Assembly: GCA_945643635.1 (NCBI GenBank)
Contig: CALZFC010000020.1
Span: forward strand, 786,001 to 850,000
Length of the DNA stretch: 64,000 nucleotides
Reading direction: 5' to 3'
Origin: Allodiplogaster sudhausi
Lineage: Eukaryota; Nematoda; Chromadorea; Rhabditida; Diplogasteridae
A program made the position numbers and the translations under genes. Of the stretch, positions 22,001 through 33,323 are shown in pieces (position 1 is the stretch's first letter; each line of letters starts with the position of its first letter). Under the pieces are notes generated by a model. The model was not told where the DNA came from, did no database searches, and was given only the letters and a program-made list of their open reading frames with translations.

Positions 22001-23502
22001 GTTATATTGGAATGAGGGAATTAGCGAGCTATTTGGGGTCATTTAAAGGAATTATTCGGTATTCGTAAGACATTGAGAAAAGGCAGCAAAGAGTCAAAAG
22101 GTGAGTGAGGCTAGTAGGCTTGATAGATTCTGACCAATGATGCACGAGCTCCTATAGATGGCCGGTGGCACCCAGAGAATAGTGCCATCATAATTGATGA
22201 GCGCATTACACATGAAGGACACTTCGTAGTTGCCGTCAGCACTGGAAGTTACAACAATTTATGATATATATTTAAAGGAGGGCGATCACCGAAAAATATT
22301 TAATGCATGTTCGAATTGCCGCGTCTGCCTTGTGATTCGTACATCTCATTCTCACGTGCTATTTCGCAGGTCGCACAAACCCGCTGCATGAAAATAGCAC
22401 GTGCGAATGAGAGTGAACAGGGCTGCGGCAACTTGAAATATCACATAATTTTTAGATGATCGCCCTCCTTTAAGAAAGGAAAAAAGTGAATTAATTGAAT
22501 GATAAGAACGGTAAATGAAGCTTTTTTCCGCTATTAGAAAATATACTGATTGACAAGACAAAGTGTGCGTGAGTGAAGAATGAAAAAGAAAATGAAGCTT
22601 TCTTTTCTTTTTCTATTGAGAAATAAAAGAGCGCTTTTTTTAAGTGAACAAATTAAAAGCCAACAAAGGATGCAAAGACACATACTTGTTGAAGAGCACA
22701 ATATCTGGCAGCCATATCTTGTCGGGCGCGACGCGAATCTGTCGTATGCCGTCGTAGTCGTTTGGCTGCCACTGCAGCTGGAAGTCATGCCAGCGCTGCA
22801 AGTTACAAAATTACACTTTTAATCGGAGATCAATAATGGTTATGAAAAATAGAGAGATTTCTTTGGTCTTCCTTCTTCTGTAACTTCTTCTTAAAATATG
22901 CAGCGCAGAGCAAATGAGAACGAATGGAGATGCTGTGTTGGTACAGTCCCGCTCAACATTGTTGGGTCCGGTATTAATAGTATTAATAGTATTAATATAA
23001 ATAATACAAAATGGAATAGCGCGCTGAATACGCATTTTCGTGCCATTTCGAGTAGGAGTTTAACTATTTCGACCATGGAGATTACGGCTGTGAAGACCGT
23101 TTTTAAAAATATGTTGAAATGGCAGAGATCTCATAATATTGCATTTAATTGGGCCGTGTATGGGTTCCAAACGGGCTGGCTTCAACTCCTGGACTACAAA
23201 GTGCAAAATAAAGTGAAATTTTCAGAGCACTTCTTACGTTTTTTGAGTTTCTTGTTTTATTTCGTTTGAGTTTCTCATTTTGTTTAAGTATAAACGACGA
23301 AAAAAAGCAAAAAAAAAATTTCGTGCTTGCAAAAATCTGTTCTCAAAAGGGTATCGAACCGAGACCTCAAGATTACCGGTCAAAGACTTACCAATACTCT
23401 ACAGACGGTACGAACGGATCTGATGATACGTTTCTTTGGACAGCGTCGAATGCCTCACAAAGGAAACGTCGATTCTGAACACGTTCGCTCATACTTTAGT
23501 GG

Positions 23503-23546
<44 letters not shown>

Positions 23547-23801
23547 AGGAGGGAATGCGAGAGAACGAGAAAGAGGGAGAGAGGGAGAAAGAGAAAGAGA
23601 GACCCGTGGAGCGAGAAATAGAGAGCGAGAGAGAGAGAAAGAGATAGAGAGAGGGCGAAAGAGAGAGGTGAAAGAAGGTGTAGGTGCTGTTAGCTGACAA
23701 TGAGAAGAAAAAAATCGTTGGTCTAACGTCATACCGTAGCTTCAGATTGAAACGCAGAGTAGATGTAGTCGACGCTGCACCTTCTTACGCCTCTTTCTCA
23801 C

Positions 23802-23840
<39 letters not shown>

Positions 23841-24983
23841 CCCACTAAAGTATGAAACAGAGAGTGTTCAGAATCGACGTTTCCTTTGTGAGGCAATCGA
23901 CGCTGTCCAAAGAAAGGTATCAGCAGATCGCTTCGTACCGTCTGTAGAGTATTGGTAAGTCTTTGACCGGCAATCTTGAGGTCTCGGTTCGATACCCTTT
24001 TGAGAACAGATTTTTGCAAGCACGAAAATTTTTTTTTGCTTTTTTTTTCGTCGTTTATACATAAACAAAATGAGAAACTCAAACGAAATAAAACAAGAAA
24101 CTCAAAAAACGTAAGAAGTGCTCTGAAAATTTCACTTTATTTTGCACTTTGTAGTCCAGGAGTTGAAGCCAGCCCGTTTGGAACCCATACACGGCCAAAT
24201 TAAATGCAATATTATGAGATCTCTGCCATTTCAGCATATTTTTGAAAACGGTCTTCACAGCCGTAATCTCCATGGTCGAAATAGTTAAACTCCTACGCGA
24301 AATGGCACGAAAATGCGTATTCAGCGCGCTATTCCATTTTGTATTATTTATATTAATACTATTAATACTATTAATACCGGACCCAACAATGTTGAGCGGG
24401 ACTGTAAGCAGGAAACAAATATTACACTTAGAGGGAGAGTTCAAATGTTCTGGCCATTATCTGGCTGATATTTTTTTTTAGCTCAAACTGCGCACTCACC
24501 AATGTCAGCCACACGTTTGTCTGCATCACTTGCTCTTTCTCGTCCTGAAAAGGGCATTCGTTGACATGTTCAATAGTTTCAAATGGATATTCGCGCCAGA
24601 ACCTAGCGCGTTCAAATCAAGTACTCTCTAACAGTGTAAGTATTATGAATGTATACAATGTAAAATTACAACAATTATATCAATTAATTACTAATTGATA
24701 ATAATAATAGTAATTAAGAATAAGATTTGAGAAATCAAAGTAATTGATAATGATACTTGGTAAATAATAATAATAGGAATTGACAAAGTATTTTTGTATA
24801 TTATTATGAAAGAGAGAGAAATAGTACGTGCCACATTGATGAGGAGAATGAGCTGCATGGCGATGTAGACAATCATTGGCTGCTCCGTCTTGTTGCGAAC
24901 CGGTTGCACGAGTGAGTTGTAGCCACGGAAGAGGTCGATCATCAGGCGGTCCTCTGCGTCCGTGCATGCGACATCGCGGAGGC
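19087..24983 (-). CDS. Nicotinic acetylcholine receptor subunit, non-alpha, 5' end not found
   Basis: A pentameric cation-channel subunit of the cysteine-loop family in the muscle/neuronal plasma membrane. Exons (minus, 5' to 3'): 24983-24832 ([15 protein letters not shown]), 24544-24500 ([15 protein letters not shown]), 22795-22686 (RWHDFQLQW...WLPDIVLFN), 22241-22135, 21917-21859 (Cys-loop [16 protein letters not shown] across both), 21733-21585, 21483-21389 (TM1), 21308-21200 (TM2, [13 protein letters not shown]), 21041-20915 (TM3), about 20400-20229 ([10 protein letters not shown], start of the intracellular loop), 20059-19909, 19676-19542 (TM4) and 19146-19087 (ending LNQDIL). The loop-C region ([20 protein letters not shown]) lacks the vicinal Cys-Cys, so this is a non-alpha subunit. 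Two introns appear to use GC donors (21584 and 24831). The boundary between the exon near 20400-20229 and the next is unresolved, and the signal-peptide exon upstream of 24983 was not found. Confidence 0.9.
22272..22473. mobile_element. ~200 bp MITE in an nAChR intron
   Basis: Terminal inverted repeats TTAAAGGAGGGCGATCA on the left and its complement TGATCGCCCTCCTTTAA on the right, in a TTAA-like context. A second nested inverted pair is built on CACGTGCTATTTCGCAGG / GCATGAAAATAGCACGTG. There is no coding capacity. A related interior lies at ~30470-30610. Confidence 0.75.
22944..24404. mobile_element. Foldback Tc1/mariner-like element, 1.46 kb, in an nAChR intron
   Basis: Ends CAGTCCCGCTCAACATTGTT and its complement, flanked by TA (22942-22943 and 24405-24406). 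Inverted arms are long (hundreds of bases, axis ~23674), so the ORFs 22898-23269 (plus) and 24079-24444 (minus) are the same sequence and not genes. Each arm includes a tRNA-like segment and a GA/CT microsatellite (23508-23690; 23790-23840). Confidence 0.85.
23335..23410 (-). repeat. tRNA-like segment inside the foldback arm
   Basis: The minus strand carries a near-perfect B-box (CGGTTCGATACCC) and an A-box-like TTGGTAAGTCTTTGACCGG upstream at tRNA-like spacing. The mirrored copy is at ~23935-24005 (plus). Probably a tRNA-derived SINE captured by the foldback element; no cloverleaf with a proper anticodon arm. Confidence 0.4.
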
Positions 24984-25017
24984 CTAAGGAAAGGGGCATA
25001 GAGACATCCATTCAAAG

Positions 25018-25392
25018 AGATAGGTAAGTTGCAAACACTCGAAAGTTGTTTTTGAAGTGTTGATGTCTACTGTAATATCATGACCTCTTGTTAATTTGGA
25101 GACTTAGTATTGTAGTCTTCTGGAACTCCTTAAGCTTAACTGAGCCCGGAAACTCTAAAAACTTCTAACCCTTTCCTTAACTCCTTAAGCTTAACTGGGA
25201 CCCGAATCTCTAAAACCTCTTCTTACAATTAGCTCTTTTAAGCTCATAAGCTCCCTAAAATAGCGGTACTCCCGTAAATAGCGTAACTACGTTAATTAGT
25301 TGATAGAGATAGGTAAGTTGCCAACACTCGCAAGTTGTTTTGAAGTGTTGATGTCTACTGTAATATTATGAACTTTTGTTAATTTGGAGAAA
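25018..25392. repeat. Direct repeat pair in the nAChR 5' region
   Basis: A ~85 bp block (GATAGGTAAGTTGC...ATGTCTACTGTAATAT...) at 25018-25105 recurs at 25307-25392. Between them, shorter repeats of CTCCTTAAGCTTAACTG occur at ~25126 and ~25181. No gene. Confidence 0.6.
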
Positions 25393-27789
25393 TAAATATA
25401 CTAGCATTTTCGGTGTACTTTTGTCCACATTCAAGTCAGAGCCGCCATCTTGGGTCAACAAGAGAATATTATAAGAAAAGAACGGCTCGCTCATCGCTCT
25501 TCTAAATCGCGCCCGTTGTCGCATATTCGTCACTTTCCGCCTTCTCCCTCGGGGGGAGCTGCCGGAAGCCTCGAACGAACCCATTGGGGCATCCAGGAAC
25601 CTCTCTTATCCTCCCTCTCTTTCCCTCTCTCTCTTCCTCTCTCTCTCTCCCTAACTCTCTTGTTCCTATGCACCATTTTTCTCTATCTATTTTTTCTCTC
25701 CCGCTCTTTATCATGCCTAGTCGCTTTCTATCTCTCTCTTTCTATCACCTCGCTCTCTCTCTCCTTCTCTTTCTCTTTTTCTCTTTATTTCCCTCTCTCT
25801 CTCCATCTCTTTTTCTGTTTTTCTCCCCATAATGCCTCACGCACCCGCACTCCTCATGCTCTCCTCTCAATAGCAAGCAGTCTCCTTTGCAGGGTTAGCG
25901 ATAATGTAATAGTGAGCCGGCCACCTTCGGGTCTCTCTCTCAAGTACACATATTATTCATCGATAGCCCGAGAGAATTTGGCTTGTTTATTTGAGTGAAA
26001 CATACGTACGTATAGCGTAGGGTCTAAATGAAATGGAATTTACCTATGGTTATAAACTGATTTATAACCTTGTCATGCTTAAAATTTAGAAGAAAAAAAA
26101 AGAAGAAAAGCCAACATGCGAAAATCGCAAGAATTCCTCCGAGAGCTCCATATAAACTTGAGTACTTCATTCTGAAGTAGTAACATTTAGTAATTTGGGA
26201 AATCATCAGCTTGTTAAGAGTGCTTAAAAATGCATACATACATAGGAGATAAATATGTTAAGAGTGCTTGAAATAGATATGTACATAGATATACGTATAT
26301 GAGATAAATAAACAAAAAAATCAAAATATGTGTACATACCTTCGCAGGTGTGACAATCAATCAATGAGAGTAACTCGAAGGACATGGGCAATGAGATCAG
26401 AGAGTGAGATTTCGGAGAGGAAAACTTGAGAAAGAGAGAGAGGGGAGAAGAGGGTGGCGATTTGAGAGAGTGCTGAGAGCTAGAGGATTTGAAATAGAAA
26501 GCGCGCCTCCGAACACAGCGTATGCCAGCTGTAAGGCGAACTGCGGAGAGAGAGAGAGAGAGAGAGAGAGAAAGATTGAGGGAGATGGCGATTGAAGAAG
26601 GCAATGAAGAATCAGGGCAAGCGAAGGAGTGTGAGAGGATGACAGAAACAAGTGGCGGGGAAAAAGAAAACTAAATCAAGAAAAAAGAGATGTGAGAAAA
26701 GGTTTTCAAAAAAAAAAGCTTACAACTTCTTGCGTCGCTTGCTTTTGATCATGAAGGAGCTAGCATCTCCACAAAAGATGCATCCGAATTGTCAAAATTC
26801 TCAATGAGGCTTTGAGTTCTCTTTTGCTCACTTTCTCTATTTCTTTTTCTTCCTCTCTCTATGTCCTTTTCTCTCCCACTCTCTCGCTATCTCTCTTTTT
26901 CTCTTACCCTCTCTTTTGAATGGATGCTCTGGACAGCGCTATTAGCACGCAAAAGAAGAGGCCAGCTGCCTCTGCATCGGCGAGTCTTAAGCCTCCTCCC
27001 CCTTCCTTCTTACCACCACCGGCCAGGAGTAAGGCTCCCCTCTCTCCCTCCCTCTCTCTCTCTCTTTCTCTCTCCGCTCTCTGTTCGTCTCTCCATTTCT
27101 TGCTACATATCGTCTTCTCAATCCCTATTCCCTCTGTCTCTTCGCTCTCTATCTTTCTGCAGCCTGTCTCTCTTTCTACGCTCCCTCTCTTTCTCTCTTT
27201 ATCTCTCTCTCGCTCTCTACCTCTCTCGACTTATCTACCATTCTCCTCATTCTTTCTCTCTCTCTCATCTCTCGCCCTCTTCATCGAGACATCTTCCTTC
27301 CATCATTATTGAGAGATGGCAGCTTTCTCTGGAGGAACTCACTAAAAAGCGGTCCTTCCCTTTTGTTCGCCTCCGGGCGAAGAGGTTAAGAGAAGAATTG
27401 TCAAACTCTTCTTTTTTTTCAATTTGAATCAGAAGATGGTTGTCATTTCATTTTGGGGTTGCGGAAGCAGAACTAGAAATCGCATCTTTATTTTTATTTG
27501 TCACATGCCAACGTAATTGCAACGAAAATAAGCGTGTCCAATGAAAATAATTTACCTAAAAATTTGAAAAGAAAAAGTCTTTGTCCAGATATGCCACATA
27601 CATATATACGTATATACGTCTTTTGCAAACAATGATTGCATATTTATGTGAGCACAAAGTTCAACCATAATCTATTTAAATTTTCAAGATAATTAAACTT
27701 GCAATAAGGCGCGAATTGAAGGGTGAATTTAGGTTTCTTTAATAAGACACAACTTTATTTGTCATCTCCCGGCTACCCATTCCACTTGA
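25393..27789. other. Pyrimidine/purine-rich gene-free stretch
   Basis: CT-rich tracts at 25600-25830 and 26830-27300 and GA-rich tracts at 26400-26580. The long SLSLSL-type ORFs are translations of these tracts. The missing first (signal-peptide) exon of the nAChR gene could lie here on the minus strand, but I cannot point to it. Confidence 0.5.
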
Positions 27790-27797
27790 CTCTCGTT

Positions 27798-28235
27798 CAG
27801 AAATGTAAACGGGCCTAACATTTTTGGGCCAGCCAAACGTTCGGCCCGGCCCGGACCGTACTTTTCCAGGCCCTAGAATTTTGTGCCCGGCCGGCCCGGC
27901 CCGATTTTCAAAATAGTACGGTATGTAACTTTCGAAACATCGCAATAAAAATTTTTTCGAGTAGACCGTCTAAGTCGGTGCAATTATCAGGCATAGTGAT
28001 GAGATTAGAGGGGTAAAATAGGTCAAGTGAATATACCATTCAATAAAAATTTCGAAATCACTTGAGCATTCTCCAATTTTTCGAATAATCGGACCTAAAC
28101 AAGCCTACGGGCCGGCCAGGGTTTCCGCAGTCCCGGCCCGGCCCAGCCCGAGCCTACGGAATGTTGGGCCCGCCGGCCTATCGGGCCGGGCCGGGCCGGG
28201 TCGGGCTGGGCCGGGCCATGCCGTTGACATCTCTG
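27798..28235. mobile_element. Non-autonomous hAT-type element, 438 bp, with 8-bp target duplication
   Basis: Ends CAGAAATGTAAACGGGCC (left) and, on the other strand, CAGAGATGTCAACGGCATGG (right), resembling the hAT end consensus CAGRGNTG. Both sub-terminal regions are dense in GGCCCGGCCCG-type repeats. It is bounded by perfect 8-bp direct repeats CTCTCGTT at 27790-27797 and 28236-28243, the target-site duplication length of hAT elements. No transposase ORF. The insertion lies inside the last coding exon of the receptor gene at 28105-31619. Confidence 0.9.
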
Positions 28236-31200
28236 CTCTCGTTGCCTCAGAAACGGAGACAACGGTGGCGACGTTAGCATCGGCGTCCGGATCGAAGAAT
28301 CCGACGATATTCTTGAAGGTTTGTCGCCGAATTGGACCTAATTGGAAGGTGTAAGATTTATTTATTAATCCAGGATTTTCGCCAAAGATAAACAAGTAGG
28401 CAAAAAACTAATAATATAAACAATAAATAATTCTGTTGATGGCAATCGTGGATGGTAAACCTGGCAGCAAAATAGTGTAGATGGCGGGTCCCAGCGAGAA
28501 TAAGTCGGCGGTATACGGTATGATGCCGCCGACAATGTTGATCTCATGCATGTTGCCAACGGTCGAAAAGTAGAGATTGCAGAGCTAAAAAAATTGAAAA
28601 ATTGTTCGTTTTAGGTTGTCTATGCATTCATGTATCACATTTTTATTTCTGTGTCGTGAAGAAAGATAATTGTGAATTGGACAACAAATCAATACCATTT
28701 CAAGACGCTGTCCGGGACTATATAACTACCGTAGTCCTCAAGAAAAGAACGTGACAAGACGAGAAATGGGTAGATTTTAAATGAGATCTTAGGCTAATTT
28801 AATAGTGTCTTGTTTTTCGACTTATTTGGTACGCTTGAGCTAGAACCTTAGATTGCAAGTGTCCCGAAGTCATAAAAATCTCTCTGCCCTGAGGGAATTA
28901 CCAGCATTATCTACTTTGAATTCTCGAATATTTTTTCTTCCCGCCATTTTCAAAAAAAAATAGGTAGACCCACAACGTGGCCGACGAGGCCATTCTACAA
29001 CTCCCAGGGACCTTCATACATATGGTTCGACCAACCTACATTCGCCGGGTTTTTCTTAACACATAGGCTCCCGTGACCCGTTGTCCATACCACAAGTTTC
29101 TGGGGAGAGAGGCGAGATGCAGTAGCTCCATTTCTGAGGATTTCTAACACCGTACTTTTAAGTGATCGTGTCGCTAATAGTGGTAGGAGTTTTTCCCTTA
29201 TGATCTCCTTTAAAGAGACTTTAGCATCTCGCTGACCACCATGGCAATGTTGGCCATCTGCGCGACAAAGATGCAGAAGCTGATTTGGAAGAACGAGAAG
29301 TTCTTGCGATTCTGACGGAAGCGAATCATGGCGCGGATCGAGACGGCGTTCATCAACAGATTCACGAGCATCAGCGACGTGCCCCAGATCGTCTGGTAGA
29401 GCGAGGCGCGCGCCGGCGACTGACCATGGATGGATGGATACGTGTATTTTATGTGGCGATTATTCTTTTGTTGCAAAATCAATCTTTTGTTATCCAATGA
29501 CTATGTTATGTAGATGATCTAACATCTACATGTATGTATTTGTACTATGTACAATCGTTTGATCTTTTGACTCTGTGAGTCACGCACTTTGTTCTAGTTG
29601 GTAGCAATTAGCAGTCAGAGTAGATCTCTCGTTTGAATCGTAACCCTTGGCGATGCCTTGTCCGGCTGAGGCCCATCGCTCTTTTGCTCTACCAACTAGC
29701 CCTCGCTAGAGAATGCTATATAAGCTCTGCATGAGTCAGAGCAGTGTTCAGTCTTCATGTTTCTCTCTCGTAACCGGTGGTCTTCTCATCTCTCGTAATA
29801 AAGCTCTCTTCCGCCGCGACTCTCGTCTCCCACACCACACCGTTCCTGTCCCTCCCTCTCGTGGACGGACACAACAGACTAGCTGACAATCGTGTATTGT
29901 ATGTTGTAGATGTCCTCAAAGGGATCGTAGACGAAGGCCATGCCGACTGGCAGACGAGACATCGACGCGGCCGTCGCTACGGTGAAGATGATGCCGATGA
30001 TGAGAAAGGGGCGGCGCCAGATCTATATATATATATTTTTTTTTCATAGAATATATACATACATTCATATGAACACATAGAGGATACTAATAATATATTA
30101 AATAATTTTGTTGTTACATAGCTCATACTGCTTTATGAAACAACCTACAATAAAACAGAAGAATACAAAAAAGTGATTGTATTAAAATAATGATGAGAAA
30201 AACGACCTTGACATACTGCAGAGGAAAGGCAATGGCGCTGAAGCGGTTGAACGTCATGAGAAAGGCGCAGGTGTGCGACAGAAAGTTGGTGTACGAGACG
30301 AAGAACCACTGGAGATTCCGGAGGAAGTCGTGTCGATTCGTCCATTCGTAGTAAACGTGAAAGAAGCTCTCGGGCCGAAAGCGATACATGGGCAGCGTGA
30401 TCAGGTACGTCGTGATGTCCTTCAACGTAGAAGTTATAATCGTACATTAAAATTTTCACTTTCATCCTACGCCTGCAGTAGGCACTCTCTCATTTTGCGT
30501 GCTATTTAGCAGGTTGCATAAACCCCGTTCCTTGCAAAAAAAGGAAGAGAATGCGAAGGGCGGCAGCAGTTTGAAATTTAAGGAGGTTTTTCAGCGGACA
30601 TCCTCCTTTGGAACAAAAGAAAAGAATTATTGCCCATTAAAATTGCAGCCCCCATTCTTACCTCTCATTACCGGGACAAAGAAACGAGCTGCGAAAATAG
30701 AAAACGAGTATTTAGAAGGTTTTTGTACATAAATGCCTTTTTTTACTTTGAGAAACATTGCTATGTTCTCTCCTTCTGACACTCTTTTCGGGAATTTTTT
30801 TAAAATAATTATTCTACAATGAACTGTTATCGCCGTATCATCTGGTACTTGTTAAAGTAGACTGCAGAACATCGACAATTGTGTAAGGTTTATATGGGTT
30901 ATTCCCATTCCTTTCAGCAGACTTTTTCCAAACTACATACTTAAATGTGTTCATGTACATAATTTTGTTTCCCTATTGTTCTTTCACGCACCCACAGTAT
31001 TACTTATTGTCGGTTATGTTTTTCTCACCAGCTATAGATAATGCACATACTTTAATTCTTCTCACTCAGATGTTTCCTCGTAATATTATGTCCTTATGAC
31101 CACGAACACAAACAATGCTGCTCTCCTATGACTGTGCCGTATAATACAAATTTCTCTCTTCTCCCTTTTTTTCTTTTGATCTTTTCATTTTGATGAGAAC

Positions 31201-31619
31201 AATGTCGTTCTCATTTTTTCGGTTGTTTCTGATGCCTCACACCATATTCCATAAGAATGGCATCGAGACATTCGTAAATATAGTGTGGAGATGCCACATT
31301 CCAGTGTTCGCAAGGTCCAGACAGCGGTATTTTTTCCAATATCCCTCTTCTTTTTATTGCCACTTCCCCTTATTCGGAGAATGGGAAAGGCAATATTTAA
31401 AAAATATATTGCCAAAATGTAGCCTAGACGGAATTTTTTTGTTAATTTTTAGATTGAAACGAAAAAAGAGATAGATACCACGACAGCGGAAGCGATGAAG
31501 GTCGCGGTGAACGCGTGCGAAAGCGTCTTGCGCAGCTGAACAACTGCGATCGACACGAAGATGTACATGACGATCGATGGAGTGCCGTACGCGAAGAAGA
31601 TCGCCGTGCTCAGTCGCAT
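28105..31619 (-). CDS. Nematode serpentine chemoreceptor, class-gamma (Srg)-like
   Basis: Seven-transmembrane receptor, presumably in sensory-neuron cilia. Minus-strand exons: 31619-31479 (TM1-2, MRLSTAIFFAYGTPSIVMYI), 30419-30207 (TM3, FLMTFNRFSAIAFPLQYVK; the NRF motif takes the place of DRY as in Srg proteins), 30022-29888 (TM4, IWRRPFLIIGIIFTVATAAS), 29419-29240 (TM5-6), 28584-28461 (TM7, GGIIPYTADLFSLG) and 28337-28105 (tail, PIRRQTFKNIVGFFD). Phases agree throughout, giving about 341 residues. The donor at 29239 is the one that keeps TM7 in frame; another GT at 29219 would shift it. The tail ends in a hAT insertion: without it the protein would end SEATRVKWNG and stop; with it the frame continues into Gly/Pro/Ala/Arg-rich sequence to a stop at 28105. 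Introns hold a solo LTR and a MULE-like repeat. Confidence 0.85.
28975..29218. repeat. Dispersed repeat, related to the element near 47.2 kb
   Basis: Its reverse complement (starting TTTAAAGGAGATCATAAGGG, then ACTCCTACCAC) aligns over ~240 bp with 47195-47460 and its duplicate 50517-50780. A conserved translated stretch reads HMVRPTYIRRVFLNT here and HMVRTNNIGRVFLNT there, so the element once encoded protein. Here it fills part of the chemoreceptor intron between TM6 and TM7. Confidence 0.65.
29503..29876. mobile_element. Solo LTR, 374 bp, with 5-bp target duplication
   Basis: Begins TGTTATGTAG and ends GGACACAACA (TG...CA with TGTT/AACA ends), with identical GACTA at 29498-29502 and 29877-29881. 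Internally it has a TATATAAG promoter-like element at ~29719 and an AATAAAG polyadenylation-like signal at ~29798, the order expected of an LTR. No internal retrotransposon region adjoins it, so it is a solo LTR left by recombination (Ty3/gypsy or BEL-type by duplication length). It lies in a receptor intron, ~11 bp from a splice donor. Confidence 0.85.
30465..30615. repeat. Degenerate relative of the 22272 MITE
   Basis: Contains TGCGTGCTATTTAGCAGGTTGCATAAACCCCGTTC-like sequence (recognisable by GTGCTATTT.GCAGGT), matching the interior of 22272-22473, and ends near CATCCTCCTTTGG. It lies in the first intron of the chemoreceptor. The rest of this intron (30620-31470) holds nothing I can assign. 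Confidence 0.5.
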
Positions 31620-33323
31620 ATCTCTCACCCACCTGAACTACTTTGTTCTATCGATCGATACCGATTTTTGTTTAAATTTTGAATTCCCGCCCATTTTCCC
31701 AAGTATGTCAGCGAGACTCAATATTGACACACTCTGAATTTCCAAGAACGGTGAGAAATATATATCTGGACCAGGAAGTTGTACTAGAAGTTCAGAGGTA
31801 GTATAAATTGCGTTGAATATTCTCGTCGTTTATTGCTCATGGAAATACTTGTTTAGTGTATAGTTAGCGGAGAAACTCAAACACATGAAATATGTGGAAA
31901 CACATTTCGCGCAAGAGTATGTGGTATTAAATTGGTGCGAAAAGAGAAAAAGTACTGGTATAAATTTACGTCGTAGGCAGAGCGGCAAATGGCCAGGTAC
32001 ACATAACATTAACTATCACGTAAAGTGCCAATGAAATTGTTTAAGGCATATCTGAATGGAATGCCAATAACAATAGGCGATGAAAGAAAGTGCTGAGACT
32101 GCTCTGTGGGTGGGCTCGCTCTCGCTCTCCTGCCCTCGGGAACTAATACTTGCATAATTTTTTCCCAGGCCTTTTACGCACATTATAATCCTAGACAATC
32201 GTACGGAGAGAAGGCAACAATTCCGCTGAATAACGGGTAAATGCAACAGAAACGAGACAAAAGTTCTTCGGACATGTCTTTCTTATGCAACATTGAAATT
32301 ACTACATATTCGAAGTATGGACTTTCGGCCATATTTCCCGAAAAGAGTACCTAGTAGAAACACAAAAAATGGAATCCTAAAAGAATGTCAGAATAAGTCT
32401 CCAAAATGAGTAATTTTGGGTGAATTCTTATCTAAAGTCATAAATAAACTTCGAGATTATCCATTTTTAAATTTGAGAAGCGGTCAATTTCAATAAACCT
32501 CACCCAGTACACTACGAGTTTGATAAGTAGACTCGTGAAATATATATTTTCAATCATATACATATGTAAGTATACACATCCGTATGGATATTGAAAGTTG
32601 CATAAACACATACATATCTATGTACGTAGGCGTGAAATACGAATAGTTACGTCGCACTGCTGGGAGAACTGCGAAGTCTGATGTATGTATATATCGAAGC
32701 TAATTGCGTCGAGCCAAAAAGTGGAAGACATTTCGCATTTTGGATATTTGTATCTCTCGGGATATGTTTCATTTTCATCATTTTTCGGCACGCATGATCT
32801 CTAGAGATCAGCGTCAACAAAACATATTTATATATACGCAATATTGCAGACGGAAAAGCAGGAGAAATTCAAAGACTTTCGCATGTACGGTAATAGGCTA
32901 CGAAATAAAAAAAGTTGCCTGCGCTAACGATAAGCGAGTTGCGCAGCTGTAGAGTTGAGCCAACAAAGTTGCGTTTTAAATTTGTATTTATGACCTCAAG
33001 ATGGGAATCAAAAGTTAGAGATACTGTGTCAACAAAGTTTTATGGCTGTCGAAATGAAATATTTAACGATATTGTCATTCGTTCACTTCATGATAATTTT
33101 TGAAAATGCCTCGAGCAGAATGTTGATCGTATTCATCTTTGTTCCTGTTCTAAAATACGGCAGTGGGATCGTAGACGAGTTGAAGTTGAAAGTAGCCAAA
33201 GCCTCGAGTGAAAAGTCTCTTCTTGTTTTAACAGTATTCAGATTTCTGGTTATAAAAATGCATCAAAATGTTGAAAGCAAGCACGTTAATAACAATGACA
33301 TGTTTATCGTTGCTTTCATCAAG
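31620..33323. other. Intergenic
   Basis: No gene or named repeat supported. It would contain the promoter of the minus-strand chemoreceptor next to 31619. TACATA/TATGTA-type simple repeats occur at 32560-32690. Confidence 0.4.

Noticed and set aside
22898..24444. ORFs of ~122 residues at each side of the nAChR intron
   Set aside because: Arms of the inverted-repeat element at 22944-24404, with microsatellite and tRNA-like DNA between; not genes.
25450..27427. Long Ser/Leu-rich ORFs
   Set aside because: Translations of CT/GA microsatellites; the frames on both strands are equally open and show no motif.
28975..29218. Intron created by insertion of a repeat exactly at the receptor splice donor
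   Set aside because: A GT at 29219 lies next to the repeat end, but using it puts TM7 out of frame; the in-frame donor is 20 bases further into the exon side (29239), so the insertion is simply near the donor.
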